NCBI GenBank assembly: GCA_030447445.1
Contig: JAUJOW010000001.1
Span: forward strand, 547,112-611,111
DNA: 64,000 nt
Source of the DNA: Acidimicrobiales bacterium
GTDB lineage: Bacteria > Actinomycetota > Acidimicrobiia > Acidimicrobiales > Iamiaceae
Direction of reading: 5' to 3'
Both the position numbers and the translations under genes were made by a program. Shown here piece by piece: positions 1-8,061 of this stretch. The notes below the pieces were generated by a model, which did no database searches, was not told the origin of the DNA, and saw nothing but the letters and a program-made list of their open reading frames with translations. Position 1 is the first letter of the stretch. Each line of letters begins with the position of its first letter.

Positions 1-872
1 GCGATGCCCACCTGGATGGCAGCCAGGCCCCGCTCGTCCAGGCGGCGGTGCAGCTCGTCGGCCAGGCCGACGGCGAGGAAGGCGGCGGTGTCGACCCGCT
101 CCACCGGGGGGTCGAGCTCGGCGGTCACCGTGAGGTCAGGGGCGGGGTGGCGGGCGTCGAGGGGGCGGGCGTCGAGGCCACGGGCCAGGCGGTGGACGAG
201 CTCGCCGTCGGGACCGAACCGGGCCAGCACGTCGGCGGGGGGCAGGGTGGCGACGGCGCCCAGGGTGGTGAGCCCGAGGCGGACCAGCACGTCGACGACG
301 GCGGGGGCCTCGATCCCTCCCACCGTGGTGACGGTCGAGGTGGGCCAGGCGGCCAGGGAGGCGGCGCTCTCCCCCGGCGGCACCACCACCGCGGCCCGGC
401 CGGGACCGGTGGTGCGGGCCGCGCAGGCGGCGGCGAAGGCACCGTCGGCCACGCCCACCGCCACCTGGCCGCGGCCGTCGAGGGCCACGGCCACGAGGCT
501 GGTGACGGTGTCGGCCAGGGCGTGGTCGCCCCCGAAGTAGCGGGCCGGCCCTCGGGTGGCCAGGGCGCACGAGCCGGGGAGCCGCACCTCGACCCTCGGG
601 GCGACGGCGTCGAGGGCGGCCACCACCGGCTCGAAGGCCCGGGCGTCTCGGGCGGGGTCGTGGGCGAGGACGATGGCCGCCGGGCTCCGCCCCTGGGCCT
701 CCCGCCGGCGGAGGCCCTCGCTGACCCCCTCGGCCCGGGCCGCCGGTGAGCAGGCCACCACCCGGTTGGCGTGCAGCACGAGAGCGGGCTGGTCGAGCGG
801 GATCCCGGCCGCCACCACCGGCCAGTCCGGGCACCACACCACCAACGTGCGGGCGGCCGCCGATCTCCTCAC
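1..872 (-). CDS. imuB: ImuB, Y-family polymerase-like SOS protein (3' end outside window)
   Basis: Runs off the left edge; about 290 N-terminal residues are visible. The fold is that of Y-family polymerases, but the N-terminal catalytic block reads VVWCPDWPVVAA where active polymerases carry DMDAFFA, so the metal-binding acid is absent, as is known for ImuB. In the family ImuB is a beta-clamp adaptor that works with ImuA' and DnaE2 in error-prone lesion bypass. The GTG start overlaps the imuA' stop as GTGA (869-872), indicating translational coupling. The dnaE2 gene would be expected further left but is not in view. Confidence 0.85.
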   Translation of the reverse strand, partial: MRRSAAARTLVVWCPDWPVVAAGIPLDQPALVLHANRVVACSPAARAEGVSEGLRRREAQGRSPAAIVLAHDPARDARAFEPVVAALDAVAPRVEVRLPGSCALATRGPARYFGGDHALADTVTSLVAVALDGRGQVAVGVADGAFAAACAARTTGPGRAAVVVPPGESAASLAAWPTSTVTTVGGIEAPAVVDVLVRLGLTTLGAVATLPPADVLARFGPDGELVHRLARGLDARPLDARHPAPDLTVTAELDPPVERVDTAAFLAVGLADELHRRLDERGLAAIQVGI

Positions 873-1615
873 GCGCTCTCCTCCATCACCGCCGCGGTCT
901 CGACCACGGGTGCCGCCGGTGGCACCGTTGGCACCGGACGGGCGGCAGGGGCGACGCCGCCGTCGGCGCCTGGGAGCCAGAGGGCGGCCCGGCGAGGGCG
1001 AACGGCCTCACGGCGGCCCGCCACCTCCACCGTCACCCGCCGGGCCCGCAGGTGACCCGAGCCGGTGGCGTCTCGCCCGAGGCCCGACCAGGAGGCGGCG
1101 ACCACCCTGCAGCGCAGGTCCGGAGCGTCGGGCCAGGCACCGGCCCGGCCACCGGGCAGGTGGAAGAGCACCGCACCGCGCTCCCGGGCCCGGGCCACCA
1201 ACCGGCGGGCGTCGGTGGGGCGCACCCTGGCCTCGGGGCACACCACGAGCACCTCGAAGGCGTCGACCAGGGCGGCCACCACGGTGGGCCACTGGCCCAC
1301 CGGCGGCGGGTCCACGACCACCAGCCGCTCGAGGTCGACGCCCAGCTCGGTGGCAGCGGCCAGGCCGAGGGCGGACACGCCCACCGCCACCGTCCACACC
1401 CCGGCCTGCGACGCCCCGGCCACCAGGGCCAGGGTGAGCGACGTGGCCCCCGGCCCCTCGGTGGCCACGACCGAGCCCCGGCGCACACCGCCCCCCGGGA
1501 ACAACCCCTCGAACGGGCCGGTCACGGGCAGGACCCGTTCGGCGGCCATCATCAACGGGCGGGCCCGGTCACCCAGGCGGTGCAGCTCGGTCCGCTGCGG
1601 CGAGGAAGCGACCAC
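869..1615 (-). CDS. imuA': ImuA', RecA-like SOS mutagenesis protein
   Basis: 248 residues. It resembles the actinobacterial ImuA' family: an N-terminal GxFxGLFPGGGVRRGS stretch and a degenerate RecA-like core in which no intact Walker A GKT is seen. In the family it partners ImuB and DnaE2 in damage-induced mutagenesis. I chose the GTG at 1615 (V-V-A-S-S) because a LexA-like box lies 12 nt upstream; an internal ATG about 22 codons later is also possible. No clear Shine-Dalgarno site precedes the GTG, so the transcript may be nearly leaderless. It overlaps imuB by 4 nt. Confidence 0.82.
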   Translation of the reverse strand: MVASSPQRTELHRLGDRARPLMMAAERVLPVTGPFEGLFPGGGVRRGSVVATEGPGATSLTLALVAGASQAGVWTVAVGVSALGLAAATELGVDLERLVVVDPPPVGQWPTVVAALVDAFEVLVVCPEARVRPTDARRLVARARERGAVLFHLPGGRAGAWPDAPDLRCRVVAASWSGLGRDATGSGHLRARRVTVEVAGRREAVRPRRAALWLPGADGGVAPAARPVPTVPPAAPVVETAAVMEESA

Positions 1616-1627
1616 GCAACCCAGTAT

Positions 1628-1641
1628 CGAACATATGTACC
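1628..1641. promoter_or_regulatory. LexA-like SOS box upstream of imuA'
   Basis: CGAAC-ATAT-GTACC, against the actinobacterial LexA consensus CGAAC-N4-GTTCG. The left half is perfect and the right half has two mismatches. It lies immediately upstream of the minus-strand imuA' start, where SOS control is expected. Confidence 0.6.
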
Positions 1642-1685
1642 CCACCCGCAACCAAGTGCACCGGAGAACGGGCGCCACGGCACGG

Positions 1686-2657
1686 TCAGGGGCCCACCAC
1701 GAGGAGGGCGTCGTCGGTGGCGACCACCACCCGGCCGTCGGCGAGGACGGCGGCGCCGGTGCGGCACGGCTCGGCCACCGTCCGCCCCGGCGCCTCGGCG
1801 CGGTCGCCGTCGATGCGCACCTCGCGCAACCGGCCCGACACGTACCCGCACAGGCCGAGACGGTCATCGGCCAGCGCCACCAGGGCGGCGGGCGCCGCCC
1901 GACCGGCGAGGTCGGTACGGGGACGGCCGTCGCCGTCGCCCCGGCCGATGCGCTCGGGTCGCTCCCCGGGGGCGTTGTCGGCCACCCACAAGGCCCCGTC
2001 GGCGGTGAACGTGAAGGCGAACGGGTTGTTCCACCCCGACGAGAGCAGCTCGGGGCGCTGGTCGGCCGGGCCGTCGGGATCGAGGGCGAGCAGCTTGCCG
2101 TTGGGAGCGTCGGGGTCGTCGCGGAGGTCGGGGGCCTGGAGGTCGCCGATGCCGATGACCAGGCGTCGGTCGGGGGCGACGGCGAGGTGGCCACCGTTGG
2201 CCAGCTCGGTGCTCGGCGGGCCCTCCCACACGAGCCGGGGGGCGCCGGGGGCCACCTGGCCGACCACGATGCGGCCGTCGCTGGCCCTGGTCCAGGCGGC
2301 GAAGGTGCGTGACCCCCCGTCGACCGCCACCCCGAGCAGGCCCCGCTGGCCCGGTCCGGCCCGCACCGCCACCTCCGCCACCGGTTCGGGCCGGAGCCGC
2401 CCGGAAGGGTCGACCTCCCGGATGCGACCGGTGCGGCGCTCGCCGTAGCGCAGGCCACCATCGGACAGAGCCACCAGCGCCACCGGTGAGGCGGCCTCGG
2501 TCACGAGGACGGTGGTCTCGGGGGGTCCCGCGTCGTCGGCCAGCGAAGCGACGACGGCCACCCCGGCCACGGCCACGATGAGGGAGCTCACGGCGGCGAC
2601 GACCACGAACCGCCGGCCGCTCACCGTCCGCGCCGTTGCCCGCCGGGGCTCGTTCAT
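1686..2657 (-). CDS. Membrane-anchored PQQ-type glucose/sorbosone dehydrogenase-like beta-propeller
   Basis: 323 residues. One N-terminal transmembrane helix (about residues 17-38, RRFVVVAAVSSLIVAVAGVA) is followed by a six-bladed propeller domain of the glucose/sorbosone dehydrogenase family: GLRYGERRTGRIREVD near the start, GQRGLLGVAVD, then GKLLALDPDG and WNNPFAFTF. It is shorter than classical soluble GDH (about 450), so substrate and PQQ use are uncertain. The ATG at 2657 overlaps the stop of the upstream Nfu_N gene (ATGA), so the two are translationally coupled. The protein should face the outside of the cell. Confidence 0.7.
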   Translation of the reverse strand: MNEPRRATARTVSGRRFVVVAAVSSLIVAVAGVAVVASLADDAGPPETTVLVTEAASPVALVALSDGGLRYGERRTGRIREVDPSGRLRPEPVAEVAVRAGPGQRGLLGVAVDGGSRTFAAWTRASDGRIVVGQVAPGAPRLVWEGPPSTELANGGHLAVAPDRRLVIGIGDLQAPDLRDDPDAPNGKLLALDPDGPADQRPELLSSGWNNPFAFTFTADGALWVADNAPGERPERIGRGDGDGRPRTDLAGRAAPAALVALADDRLGLCGYVSGRLREVRIDGDRAEAPGRTVAEPCRTGAAVLADGRVVVATDDALLVVGP

Positions 2658-2965
2658 GGGGTCGGTGGGGTGTCGCCCTCGCGATAGAAGCGGTACAGGT
2701 CCTCGATGAGCTGCTGCAGGCCGTCGGCGGTGTGGCCCCGGGCGAGGTCGACGGTGATCACGTTGCCGTTGATGTGCACGCCGCTGACGCCACCGTGGTC
2801 GAACAGCCGGCGGGCCAGCTCGTCGGGCGGGCGGGTTCCGGTGGCGTCGTCGCGACCGCCGTAGCGCTCGTGGCCCATGCCGGTGAGGGCCCGGTTGGTC
2901 TCGAACCTGACCACTCCCGGGTGGGTGGCGGAGGGCTTCTCCACGACGACGATCGGCTGGCCCAT
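2654..2965 (-). CDS. Nfu/NifU N-terminal-domain protein
   Basis: 103 residues, essentially a single Nfu_N domain: a VVRFETNRAL strand, a PPDELARRLFDHGGVSGVHI segment and NVITVDLARG, then a C-terminal helix. There is no NifU-C CxxC Fe-S scaffold, so it is a stand-alone N-domain of unproven function, possibly as accessory to Fe-S delivery. It is first in a two-gene minus-strand unit with the sugar-dehydrogenase-like gene, joined by an ATGA overlap. Confidence 0.65.
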   Translation of the reverse strand: MGQPIVVVEKPSATHPGVVRFETNRALTGMGHERYGGRDDATGTRPPDELARRLFDHGGVSGVHINGNVITVDLARGHTADGLQQLIEDLYRFYREGDTPPTP

Positions 2966-3027
2966 GGTGCGGCGATGGTAGCGATCCTCTCCCCCGCGCC
3001 CATCCCGCTCCGACAGACTGAGCGACG

Positions 3028-3072
3028 ACGTCCACCGACCCCACCCGCCGCCTTGATCGCCGCCTTCGGCGA
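3028..3072. repeat. Dispersed repeat family D, copy 1
   Basis: A tract starting ACGTCCACCGACCCCACCC and ending with CGCCTTCGGCGA recurs at 60358-60406 in the same orientation. Both copies lie shortly upstream of plus-strand start codons. Function unknown. Confidence 0.6.
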
Positions 3073-3099
3073 CACCTACCTACTGGCCAGGAGGTGCCA

Positions 3100-4332
3100 A
3101 TGCCCGTGGTGGAGACCTTCGAGGTCGAAGGCCACATCGTCGACTCGCTCATCCTCGCCAAGGTGCTCGACCTGATCCTCGAGGCCGGGGCCGACTACCG
3201 GATGGTGGCCGTGGACATCGGGCGCACGTCGGTCGACCCGAGCCGGGCCGTGCTCGAGGTGACCGCCGAGGACGACGCCGCCATCGGGCGCCTGGCCGAG
3301 CAGCTCCGTGTCCACGGGGCCAACCCGGTCGGCTCCGACGATGCCGCGCTCGCCGTCGCCGAGCAGGACGGCGTGCTCCCGGCCGGCTTCTACTCGACCA
3401 CCAACCTGGCCACCGAGGCCCGCATCGACGGCCGATGGGTGGCGGTGGCCAACCCCGAGATGGACTGCGGGCTGGTGGTCGACCGGGGCGGCCAGCCACC
3501 GGCCGAGCCCACCGTGCGCACCGTGCCCATGCACCGGGTCCGAGCCGGCGACGAGATCGTGGTCGGCAACGACGGCGTGCGGGTGCGGGCCCCGGAGAAG
3601 CGGCGCGGCGTGTCCACCTTCGAGTTCATGGACTCCGAGGTCTCCTCGGAGAAGCCCAAGGCACTGCTCGTGCGCAACCTCGCCGACCGCATGCGCGCCG
3701 CCCGCGCCACCGGTGGACGGACCCTCGCCGTGTGCGGCCCCGCCGTGGTCCACACCGGGGGCGCACCCGAGGTGGCCCGCCTGATCCGCTCGGGCTGGGT
3801 GCAGGTCCTGTTCGCCGGCAACGGCTTCGCCGCCCACGACCTCGAGTGCAACGCCCTCGGCACCTCCCTCGGCGTGTCGGTGGCGGAGGGCTCCCCCATC
3901 GACGGTGGGCACAGCAACCACCTGCGGGTCATCAACGAGGTGCGCCGCCACGGTTCTATCGCCGCCGCCGTCGAGGCCGGCTACATCGATGGCGGCGTCA
4001 TGTTCGAGTGCGTCACCGGCGCCGTGCCCTTCGTGCTGGCCGGCTCGATCCGCGACGACGGGCCCCTGCCCGACGTGGTCACCGATGTGGTGGCCGCCGC
4101 CGACCGCATGCGGGAGCTCGTCGGCGACGTTGCCGTGGCGCTGATGCTGGCCACCACGCTGCACGCCATCGCCACCGGCAACATCCTCCCCGCCGGCGTG
4201 GAGACCTACTGCGTCGACATCAACCAGGCCGTGGTCACCAAGCTGGCCGACCGGGGAAGCCACCAGGCCCACGGCATCGTCACCGACGTGGGCCCGTTCC
4301 TTCGACAGCTCGCCGACGAGCTCGGAGCATGA
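3100..4332 (+). CDS. TIGR00300-family (LOR/SDH) ornithine cyclodeaminase
   Basis: 410 residues. It matches the TIGR00300 family, whose archaeal members and cyanobacterial C-terminal homologues convert L-ornithine to L-proline plus ammonia with NAD. Visible blocks are EVEGHIVDSL at the N-terminus, a central MDCGLVV/PTVRTVPMH block, the nucleotide-binding LFAGNGFAAHDLE region, DGGHSNHLRVINE, and GNILPAGVETYCVDINQAVVTKL at the C-terminus. I chose ATG 3100 over in-frame GTG 3094 because AGGAGG lies 5 nt upstream (3089-3094). The stop overlaps the arginine dihydrolase start (ATGA), indicating a coupled arginine-ornithine-proline pathway. Confidence 0.8.
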   Translation: MPVVETFEVEGHIVDSLILAKVLDLILEAGADYRMVAVDIGRTSVDPSRAVLEVTAEDDAAIGRLAEQLRVHGANPVGSDDAALAVAEQDGVLPAGFYSTTNLATEARIDGRWVAVANPEMDCGLVVDRGGQPPAEPTVRTVPMHRVRAGDEIVVGNDGVRVRAPEKRRGVSTFEFMDSEVSSEKPKALLVRNLADRMRAARATGGRTLAVCGPAVVHTGGAPEVARLIRSGWVQVLFAGNGFAAHDLECNALGTSLGVSVAEGSPIDGGHSNHLRVINEVRRHGSIAAAVEAGYIDGGVMFECVTGAVPFVLAGSIRDDGPLPDVVTDVVAAADRMRELVGDVAVALMLATTLHAIATGNILPAGVETYCVDINQAVVTKLADRGSHQAHGIVTDVGPFLRQLADELGA

Positions 4333-5186
4333 CCCCGCTGGGTTGGGGTCGGCGCTACCTGATGTGCCCGCCCACCCACTTCGGCGTCCTCTACGAGATC
4401 AACCCGTGGATGCACACCGAGGTGGCCGTCGACCGCGACCGGGCCCGCAGCCAATGGGAAGGGCTGGTGTCGACGCTGCGGGCGGCCGGAGCCGAGGTGG
4501 TGGTGGTCGTCCCCGACGAGTCGGTGCCGGACATGGTCTTCACCGCCAACGCCGGGGTCGTCAACCTGCGGGGCGAGGGTCCGCCCCAGTTCGTCCCGAG
4601 CCACTTCCGGTTTCCCGAGCGGCAGGGGGAGACCGAGATCTTCGCCGCCTGGTTCGCCGCCCAGGGTTTCGCCGTCGACCGGCTGCGGCCCGAGCTGGCC
4701 CACGAGGGCGCCGGCGACGCCCTCCCGTTCCTCGACACGTTGCTGTCCGGCTACCGGTTCCGCTCCGATCAACCCGCCGCCACCGAGCTCTCCCGCCTCA
4801 CCGGGGCGCCGGTGCGCTCGGTCGAGCTGGTCGACCCTCGCCTCTACCACGTCGACATCACCTTCTGCCCCCTCGACGACAGGCGGGCGATGTGCGCCCC
4901 CATGGGATGGGACGCCTACGGCCGCCGCGTGGTCGAGGCGCTCGTGCCCGAGCCCCTGTGGCTGACCGACGAGGAGGCGCTCACCTTCTGCGCCAACTCG
5001 GTGGTGGTCGGCTCCACCGTGGTCATGCCCGTGACACCGCCCCGGGTGGGGCGCCAGCTCGAGGCGTGGGGGTTCGACGTGGTCGACTGCGACGTCGGGG
5101 AGTTCCTGAAGGCCGGCGGCGGCTGCCGGTGCCTCACCCTCTCGCTCGACGTCGACCTGGCGACGGCGACGGGGCCGGTCACGTAG
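4329..5186 (+). CDS. Arginine dihydrolase (ArgZ-like, guanidine-modifying superfamily)
   Basis: 285 residues. It belongs to the amidinotransferase/DDAH superfamily and resembles the N-terminal domain of cyanobacterial ArgZ/AgrE, which turns arginine into ornithine, CO2 and two ammonia. Visible catalytic features are Asn25 in YEINPWM, Asn74 in FTANAG (asparagines at these places distinguish dihydrolases from deiminases), His174 in YHVDITFCPL and the nucleophile Cys268 in GGGCRCLT. It follows the ornithine cyclodeaminase gene with a 4-nt overlap. In cyanobacteria the two activities are fused in the opposite order. The alternative, a dimethylarginine hydrolase, is less likely given the partner gene. 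Confidence 0.75.
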   Translation: MTPLGWGRRYLMCPPTHFGVLYEINPWMHTEVAVDRDRARSQWEGLVSTLRAAGAEVVVVVPDESVPDMVFTANAGVVNLRGEGPPQFVPSHFRFPERQGETEIFAAWFAAQGFAVDRLRPELAHEGAGDALPFLDTLLSGYRFRSDQPAATELSRLTGAPVRSVELVDPRLYHVDITFCPLDDRRAMCAPMGWDAYGRRVVEALVPEPLWLTDEEALTFCANSVVVGSTVVMPVTPPRVGRQLEAWGFDVVDCDVGEFLKAGGGCRCLTLSLDVDLATATGPVT

Positions 5187-5200
5187 GACCGGCCCCGTCG
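5167..5200. terminator. Perfect 14-bp hairpin overlapping the dihydrolase stop codon
   Basis: CGACGGGGCCGGTC and GACCGGCCCCGTCG pair perfectly around the 6-nt loop ACGTAG, which contains the TAG stop. There is no U tract, as is common in GC-rich actinobacteria. It probably ends the arginine operon. Confidence 0.55.
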
Positions 5201-5256
5201 GGGTGGGACTTGCTCAGCGGTCGGTCACAGCCGGGCGCACTGGTCTTCCTTGTTGC

Positions 5257-5288
5257 CCTTCGCAGGATCGAGTGGTGTGCTGCGAAGG
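5257..5288. terminator. Possible hairpin between convergent genes
   Basis: CCTTCGCAG and CTGCGAAGG form a 9-bp stem with a 14-nt loop. It lies between the arginine operon and the convergent membrane-protein gene ending at 5341, so it could terminate either transcript. Confidence 0.35.
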
Positions 5289-5340
5289 CGACGATGGGCG
5301 CCGCCGGTGAGATCGTCGTGAGCGGACGGTGAGAACCCTC

Positions 5341-5769
5341 TCAGCGAGCGAGGGGCACGGGGCGGGGCGAGCCGCCCCCGCCTGCGCCGGTCGTGGCTGG
5401 TGTCGCCCGCCAGGTGGCAGCGGCGAGAGCCACCGAGACGGCGGCCAGCAGGCCGTGCACCACCTCGAAGGCCACCGACGCGTCGCCGAGCAGGATGAGC
5501 GGCAGCCGGACGACCCAGTAGCCGATGGTCCAAGCTGCCAGGCCCCGCACCAACAGTCGGCCACCCCCTTCGAGCACCGGTCCTGACCGGACCACCACGA
5601 CCGCCGACGCCACCGCCAGGGCGCAGAAGACGGCGACCGGGACGGTGGCCACCACCTTGTCGCCCACATCGAGGCCGTCGTCGCCCCAGGCCAGGTGGAT
5701 CCGGTTCCCCCAGGTGAACAACGACCACGCCGACAGCGCAGCGGCGGGATACGGGCGCAGGCGGGGCAT
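5341..5769 (-). CDS. Small integral membrane protein, unknown function
   Basis: 142 residues with about four hydrophobic helices (near residues 8-22, 38-60, 75-95 and 100-117) and a Gly/Pro/Arg tail. It contains motifs such as YPAAALSAWSLFTWGNRIHLAW that I recall from uncharacterised actinobacterial membrane proteins, but I cannot assign a function. The start ATG at 5769 was chosen because residues upstream of it look non-coding. It converges on the arginine operon. Confidence 0.6.
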   Translation of the reverse strand: MPRLRPYPAAALSAWSLFTWGNRIHLAWGDDGLDVGDKVVATVPVAVFCALAVASAVVVVRSGPVLEGGGRLLVRGLAAWTIGYWVVRLPLILLGDASVAFEVVHGLLAAVSVALAAATWRATPATTGAGGGGSPRPVPLAR

Positions 5770-5803
5770 GCCCCTGAACGTACCGGCCACGGCCGGCGTC
5801 CGA

Positions 5804-6040
5804 TCAGCCCGGTGGGGCGATGGTCTGATCGTCGTACTCGTCGCCCTCGTCGCCGCTGTCGACGAAGGTCCGGTCCCCGCCGACGGGCAGGTCGCTCTGG
5901 GCAGGGTCGGCACCGACGTCACTACCGACGTCGCTGCCCACGTCGCTGTCGGCATTCACCTCCCGGCGCACCTGTTGGATGTCTCCCTCCATCCGGTCGA
6001 GCCGCTCTTGTTCCTGGTCGGGGTCGAAGGTGTCGCTCAT
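5804..6040 (-). CDS. Small acidic protein with SDVG repeats
   Basis: 78 residues, very rich in Asp and Glu. The N-terminal 30 residues (EQERLDRMEGDIQQVRREV) should form an amphipathic or coiled-coil helix, followed by tandem DVGS tetrapeptides and a disordered acidic tail. A strong AGGAGG lies 6 nt before the ATG at 6040, so it is probably translated. No domain was recognised. It sits divergently 68 bp from the acyl-CoA dehydrogenase gene. Confidence 0.6.
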   Translation of the reverse strand: MSDTFDPDQEQERLDRMEGDIQQVRREVNADSDVGSDVGSDVGADPAQSDLPVGGDRTFVDSGDEGDEYDDQTIAPPG

Positions 6041-6108
6041 GGGGACCTCCTACCCGCCTCGACCGCTGGGAAGGACCGAGGAAGGACCGGCGACTACCTT
6101 GACCGCCG

Positions 6109-7362
6109 ATGCCCCATCCGACCATCGAGGAGTTCGGCGAGGAGTGCACCGCCTTCCTCGAGGCCAACGCCCGGCCGCGAGCGTCCCGGCGGGGCTTCAC
6201 CTGGGGCGAGGGCGACGACTCGGTCGCCCTGTTCGAGGAGATCGACCCGGCCGAGGAGCAGCGCCAGCTGGCCGCCGCCAAGGAGTGGCGGGCCCGGCGG
6301 TTCGACGCCGGCCTCGGCTGGATCTCGGGGCCCGACGCCCATGGCGGCCGGGAGCTGTCCCCGGCCCACGAGCGCCTGTACGCGACGCTCGAAGCTCGCT
6401 ACGACGTGCCGTCGCAGTCCTTCTTCGGCATCGGCCTCGGCATGGTCGCCCCCACCATCCAGGCCCACGGCACCCCTGAGGTCCGCCACGCCTACCTGGG
6501 ACCCATGTACCGGGGCGACGTGGTCGCGTGCCAGCTCTTCAGCGAGCCCGGGGCCGGCTCCGACCTGGCCGGGCTCACCACCCGGGCCGAGCGCGACGGC
6601 GACGAGTGGCTCATCACCGGGCAGAAGGTGTGGACCTCGGGCGCCCAGTACAGCGACATCGGCGAGATCATCTGCCGGACCGACCCCGACCAACCCAAGC
6701 ACCGGGGTCTCACCGGTTTCGTGGTCGACATGTGCACCACCGGCGTGGACGTCAGACCCTTGCGGCAGATGACCGGGGGGGCGACGTTCAACGAGGTGTT
6801 CTTCTCCGAGGTCCGGGTGCCCGACAGCCACCGGCTGGGCGACGTCAACGGCGGCTGGGACGTCGCGCTCACCACTCTGATGAACGAGCGGGCCTCGATC
6901 GGTGGAGCCAGCGGCGGCGGTCTCAGCGCCGCCAGCACCACCCGGCTGGCCGCCCTGCTCGGCCATCTCGGGCTGGCCGAGGACCCGGTGTACCGCCAGG
7001 AGCTGATGCGGGTCCACATCGCCATGCGGGTGGCCAACCTCACGAACCAGCGGGCCCTCGACAAGATCAAGGCTGGCCAGGTCCCCGGCCCCGAGCTGTC
7101 GACGGCCAAGCTGGCCCTGACCAGGAACCTCACCGCCGTCGCCCAGCTCGTGAGCGGTGCGCTCGGCGCCCGCCTGACCGCCGACACCGGCGAATGGGGG
7201 ACCTACGCCTGGACGCAGTTCCTGCTCGGGACGCCGGGCTACCGCATCGCCGGCGGCTCCGACGAGGTGCTGCGCAACATCGTCGGGGAGCGGGTGCTGG
7301 GGCTGCCCAAGGAGCCAGGCGACAACGCCAAGGCGCCCTTCCGGGACACGCTCAAGAACTGA
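6109..7362 (+). CDS. Acyl-CoA dehydrogenase
   Basis: 417 residues, the normal length for an FAD-dependent acyl-CoA dehydrogenase: an N-terminal helical domain, the FSEPGAGSDLAGL signature (about residues 144-156), the middle beta-domain with GQKVWTSGAQ, and the C-terminal GTPGYRIAGGSDEVLRNIVGERVLGLP block. It should introduce a trans-2 double bond into an acyl-CoA during beta-oxidation; the exact chain length cannot be read. The short 5' leader lacks an obvious ribosome site. A terminator-like hairpin follows 3 nt after the stop. Confidence 0.9.
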   Translation: MPHPTIEEFGEECTAFLEANARPRASRRGFTWGEGDDSVALFEEIDPAEEQRQLAAAKEWRARRFDAGLGWISGPDAHGGRELSPAHERLYATLEARYDVPSQSFFGIGLGMVAPTIQAHGTPEVRHAYLGPMYRGDVVACQLFSEPGAGSDLAGLTTRAERDGDEWLITGQKVWTSGAQYSDIGEIICRTDPDQPKHRGLTGFVVDMCTTGVDVRPLRQMTGGATFNEVFFSEVRVPDSHRLGDVNGGWDVALTTLMNERASIGGASGGGLSAASTTRLAALLGHLGLAEDPVYRQELMRVHIAMRVANLTNQRALDKIKAGQVPGPELSTAKLALTRNLTAVAQLVSGALGARLTADTGEWGTYAWTQFLLGTPGYRIAGGSDEVLRNIVGERVLGLPKEPGDNAKAPFRDTLKN

Positions 7363-7364
7363 CG

Positions 7365-7384
7365 GAGGGGCAGCGGGGCCCCTC
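7365..7384 (+). terminator. Intrinsic-type terminator after acyl-CoA dehydrogenase
   Basis: GAGGGGC, loop AGCGGG, GCCCCTC, then TT. A 7-bp GC stem starts just beyond the stop codon. Confidence 0.5.
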
Positions 7385-7423
7385 TTCCGGGTCGGAGCGG
7401 TGGCGTTCTGCCATGCTGCGTCC

Positions 7424-8041
7424 ATGTCGCGTCGACCGCACGTGGGCAGCACCGCTCTTGTCGCGGTGGGTCTCGCCGTCGCTGCCCTCCTCGTCGCCGG
7501 GTGCGGCACGGTCAGAGCCTTCCTGGATCTCCAAGAGGCGCTCGAAGAAGAGGGCTTCACCGACGTCAACGTGAACGTCGGCGTCGGTGATGGGCTCTTG
7601 ATCGAGGGACGGGCGCCGTCGGATCTCGATCGGCGGGAAGCCGAGGAACGGGCCGCCGAGATCGCCTGGACCGAATTCCCCCGCCGGCTGGACTCGCTGA
7701 CCGTTGAGCTCGACGGCGGCTCCCGCGTCTTCAGCCGTGGCGAGCTCGAGGAGCAGTTCGGCCCCCGCCCGTCGGGCCTCGACGACAAGGACCTCGAAGA
7801 CGACGTCCGCGACTTCGGCGTCGGCCTCGTCATCGCCCTCGTCGCCGGGGCGGTGCTCTGCGTCGGGCTGATCATCCTCGCCGTGGTGCTCGTGCGCCGG
7901 TCCGGTCGCAAGAAGCGGGAGCGCTTCGCCGCCGCCTACCCCGGCTACGGGCCGCCCGGTGGATACCCGGCCCCGCCCGGTGAGGGCTACGGCGCACCAC
8001 CACCCCCCGCTCCCCCGCAGCAACCCCCCGGCTGGGGCTAG
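7424..8041 (+). CDS. Predicted lipoprotein with second membrane helix and Pro/Gly/Tyr-rich tail
   Basis: 205 residues. The signal peptide ends in the lipobox LLVAGC (Cys25). A small alpha/beta domain follows (about 28-105), then a strong transmembrane helix (about 132-158, GVGLVIALVAGAVLCVGLIIL), a basic stop-transfer RRSGRKKRER and a disordered YPGYGPPGGYPAPP tail that should be cytoplasmic. No known domain was recognised. The ATG at 7424 was chosen because it precedes the typical MSRR signal-peptide start; an in-frame GTG lies 24 nt upstream. The 102-bp repeat starts 20 bp after the stop. Confidence 0.65.
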   Translation: MSRRPHVGSTALVAVGLAVAALLVAGCGTVRAFLDLQEALEEEGFTDVNVNVGVGDGLLIEGRAPSDLDRREAEERAAEIAWTEFPRRLDSLTVELDGGSRVFSRGELEEQFGPRPSGLDDKDLEDDVRDFGVGLVIALVAGAVLCVGLIILAVVLVRRSGRKKRERFAAAYPGYGPPGGYPAPPGEGYGAPPPPAPPQQPPGWG

Positions 8042-8061
8042 ACGTCAGGTCCAGCCCTTAC

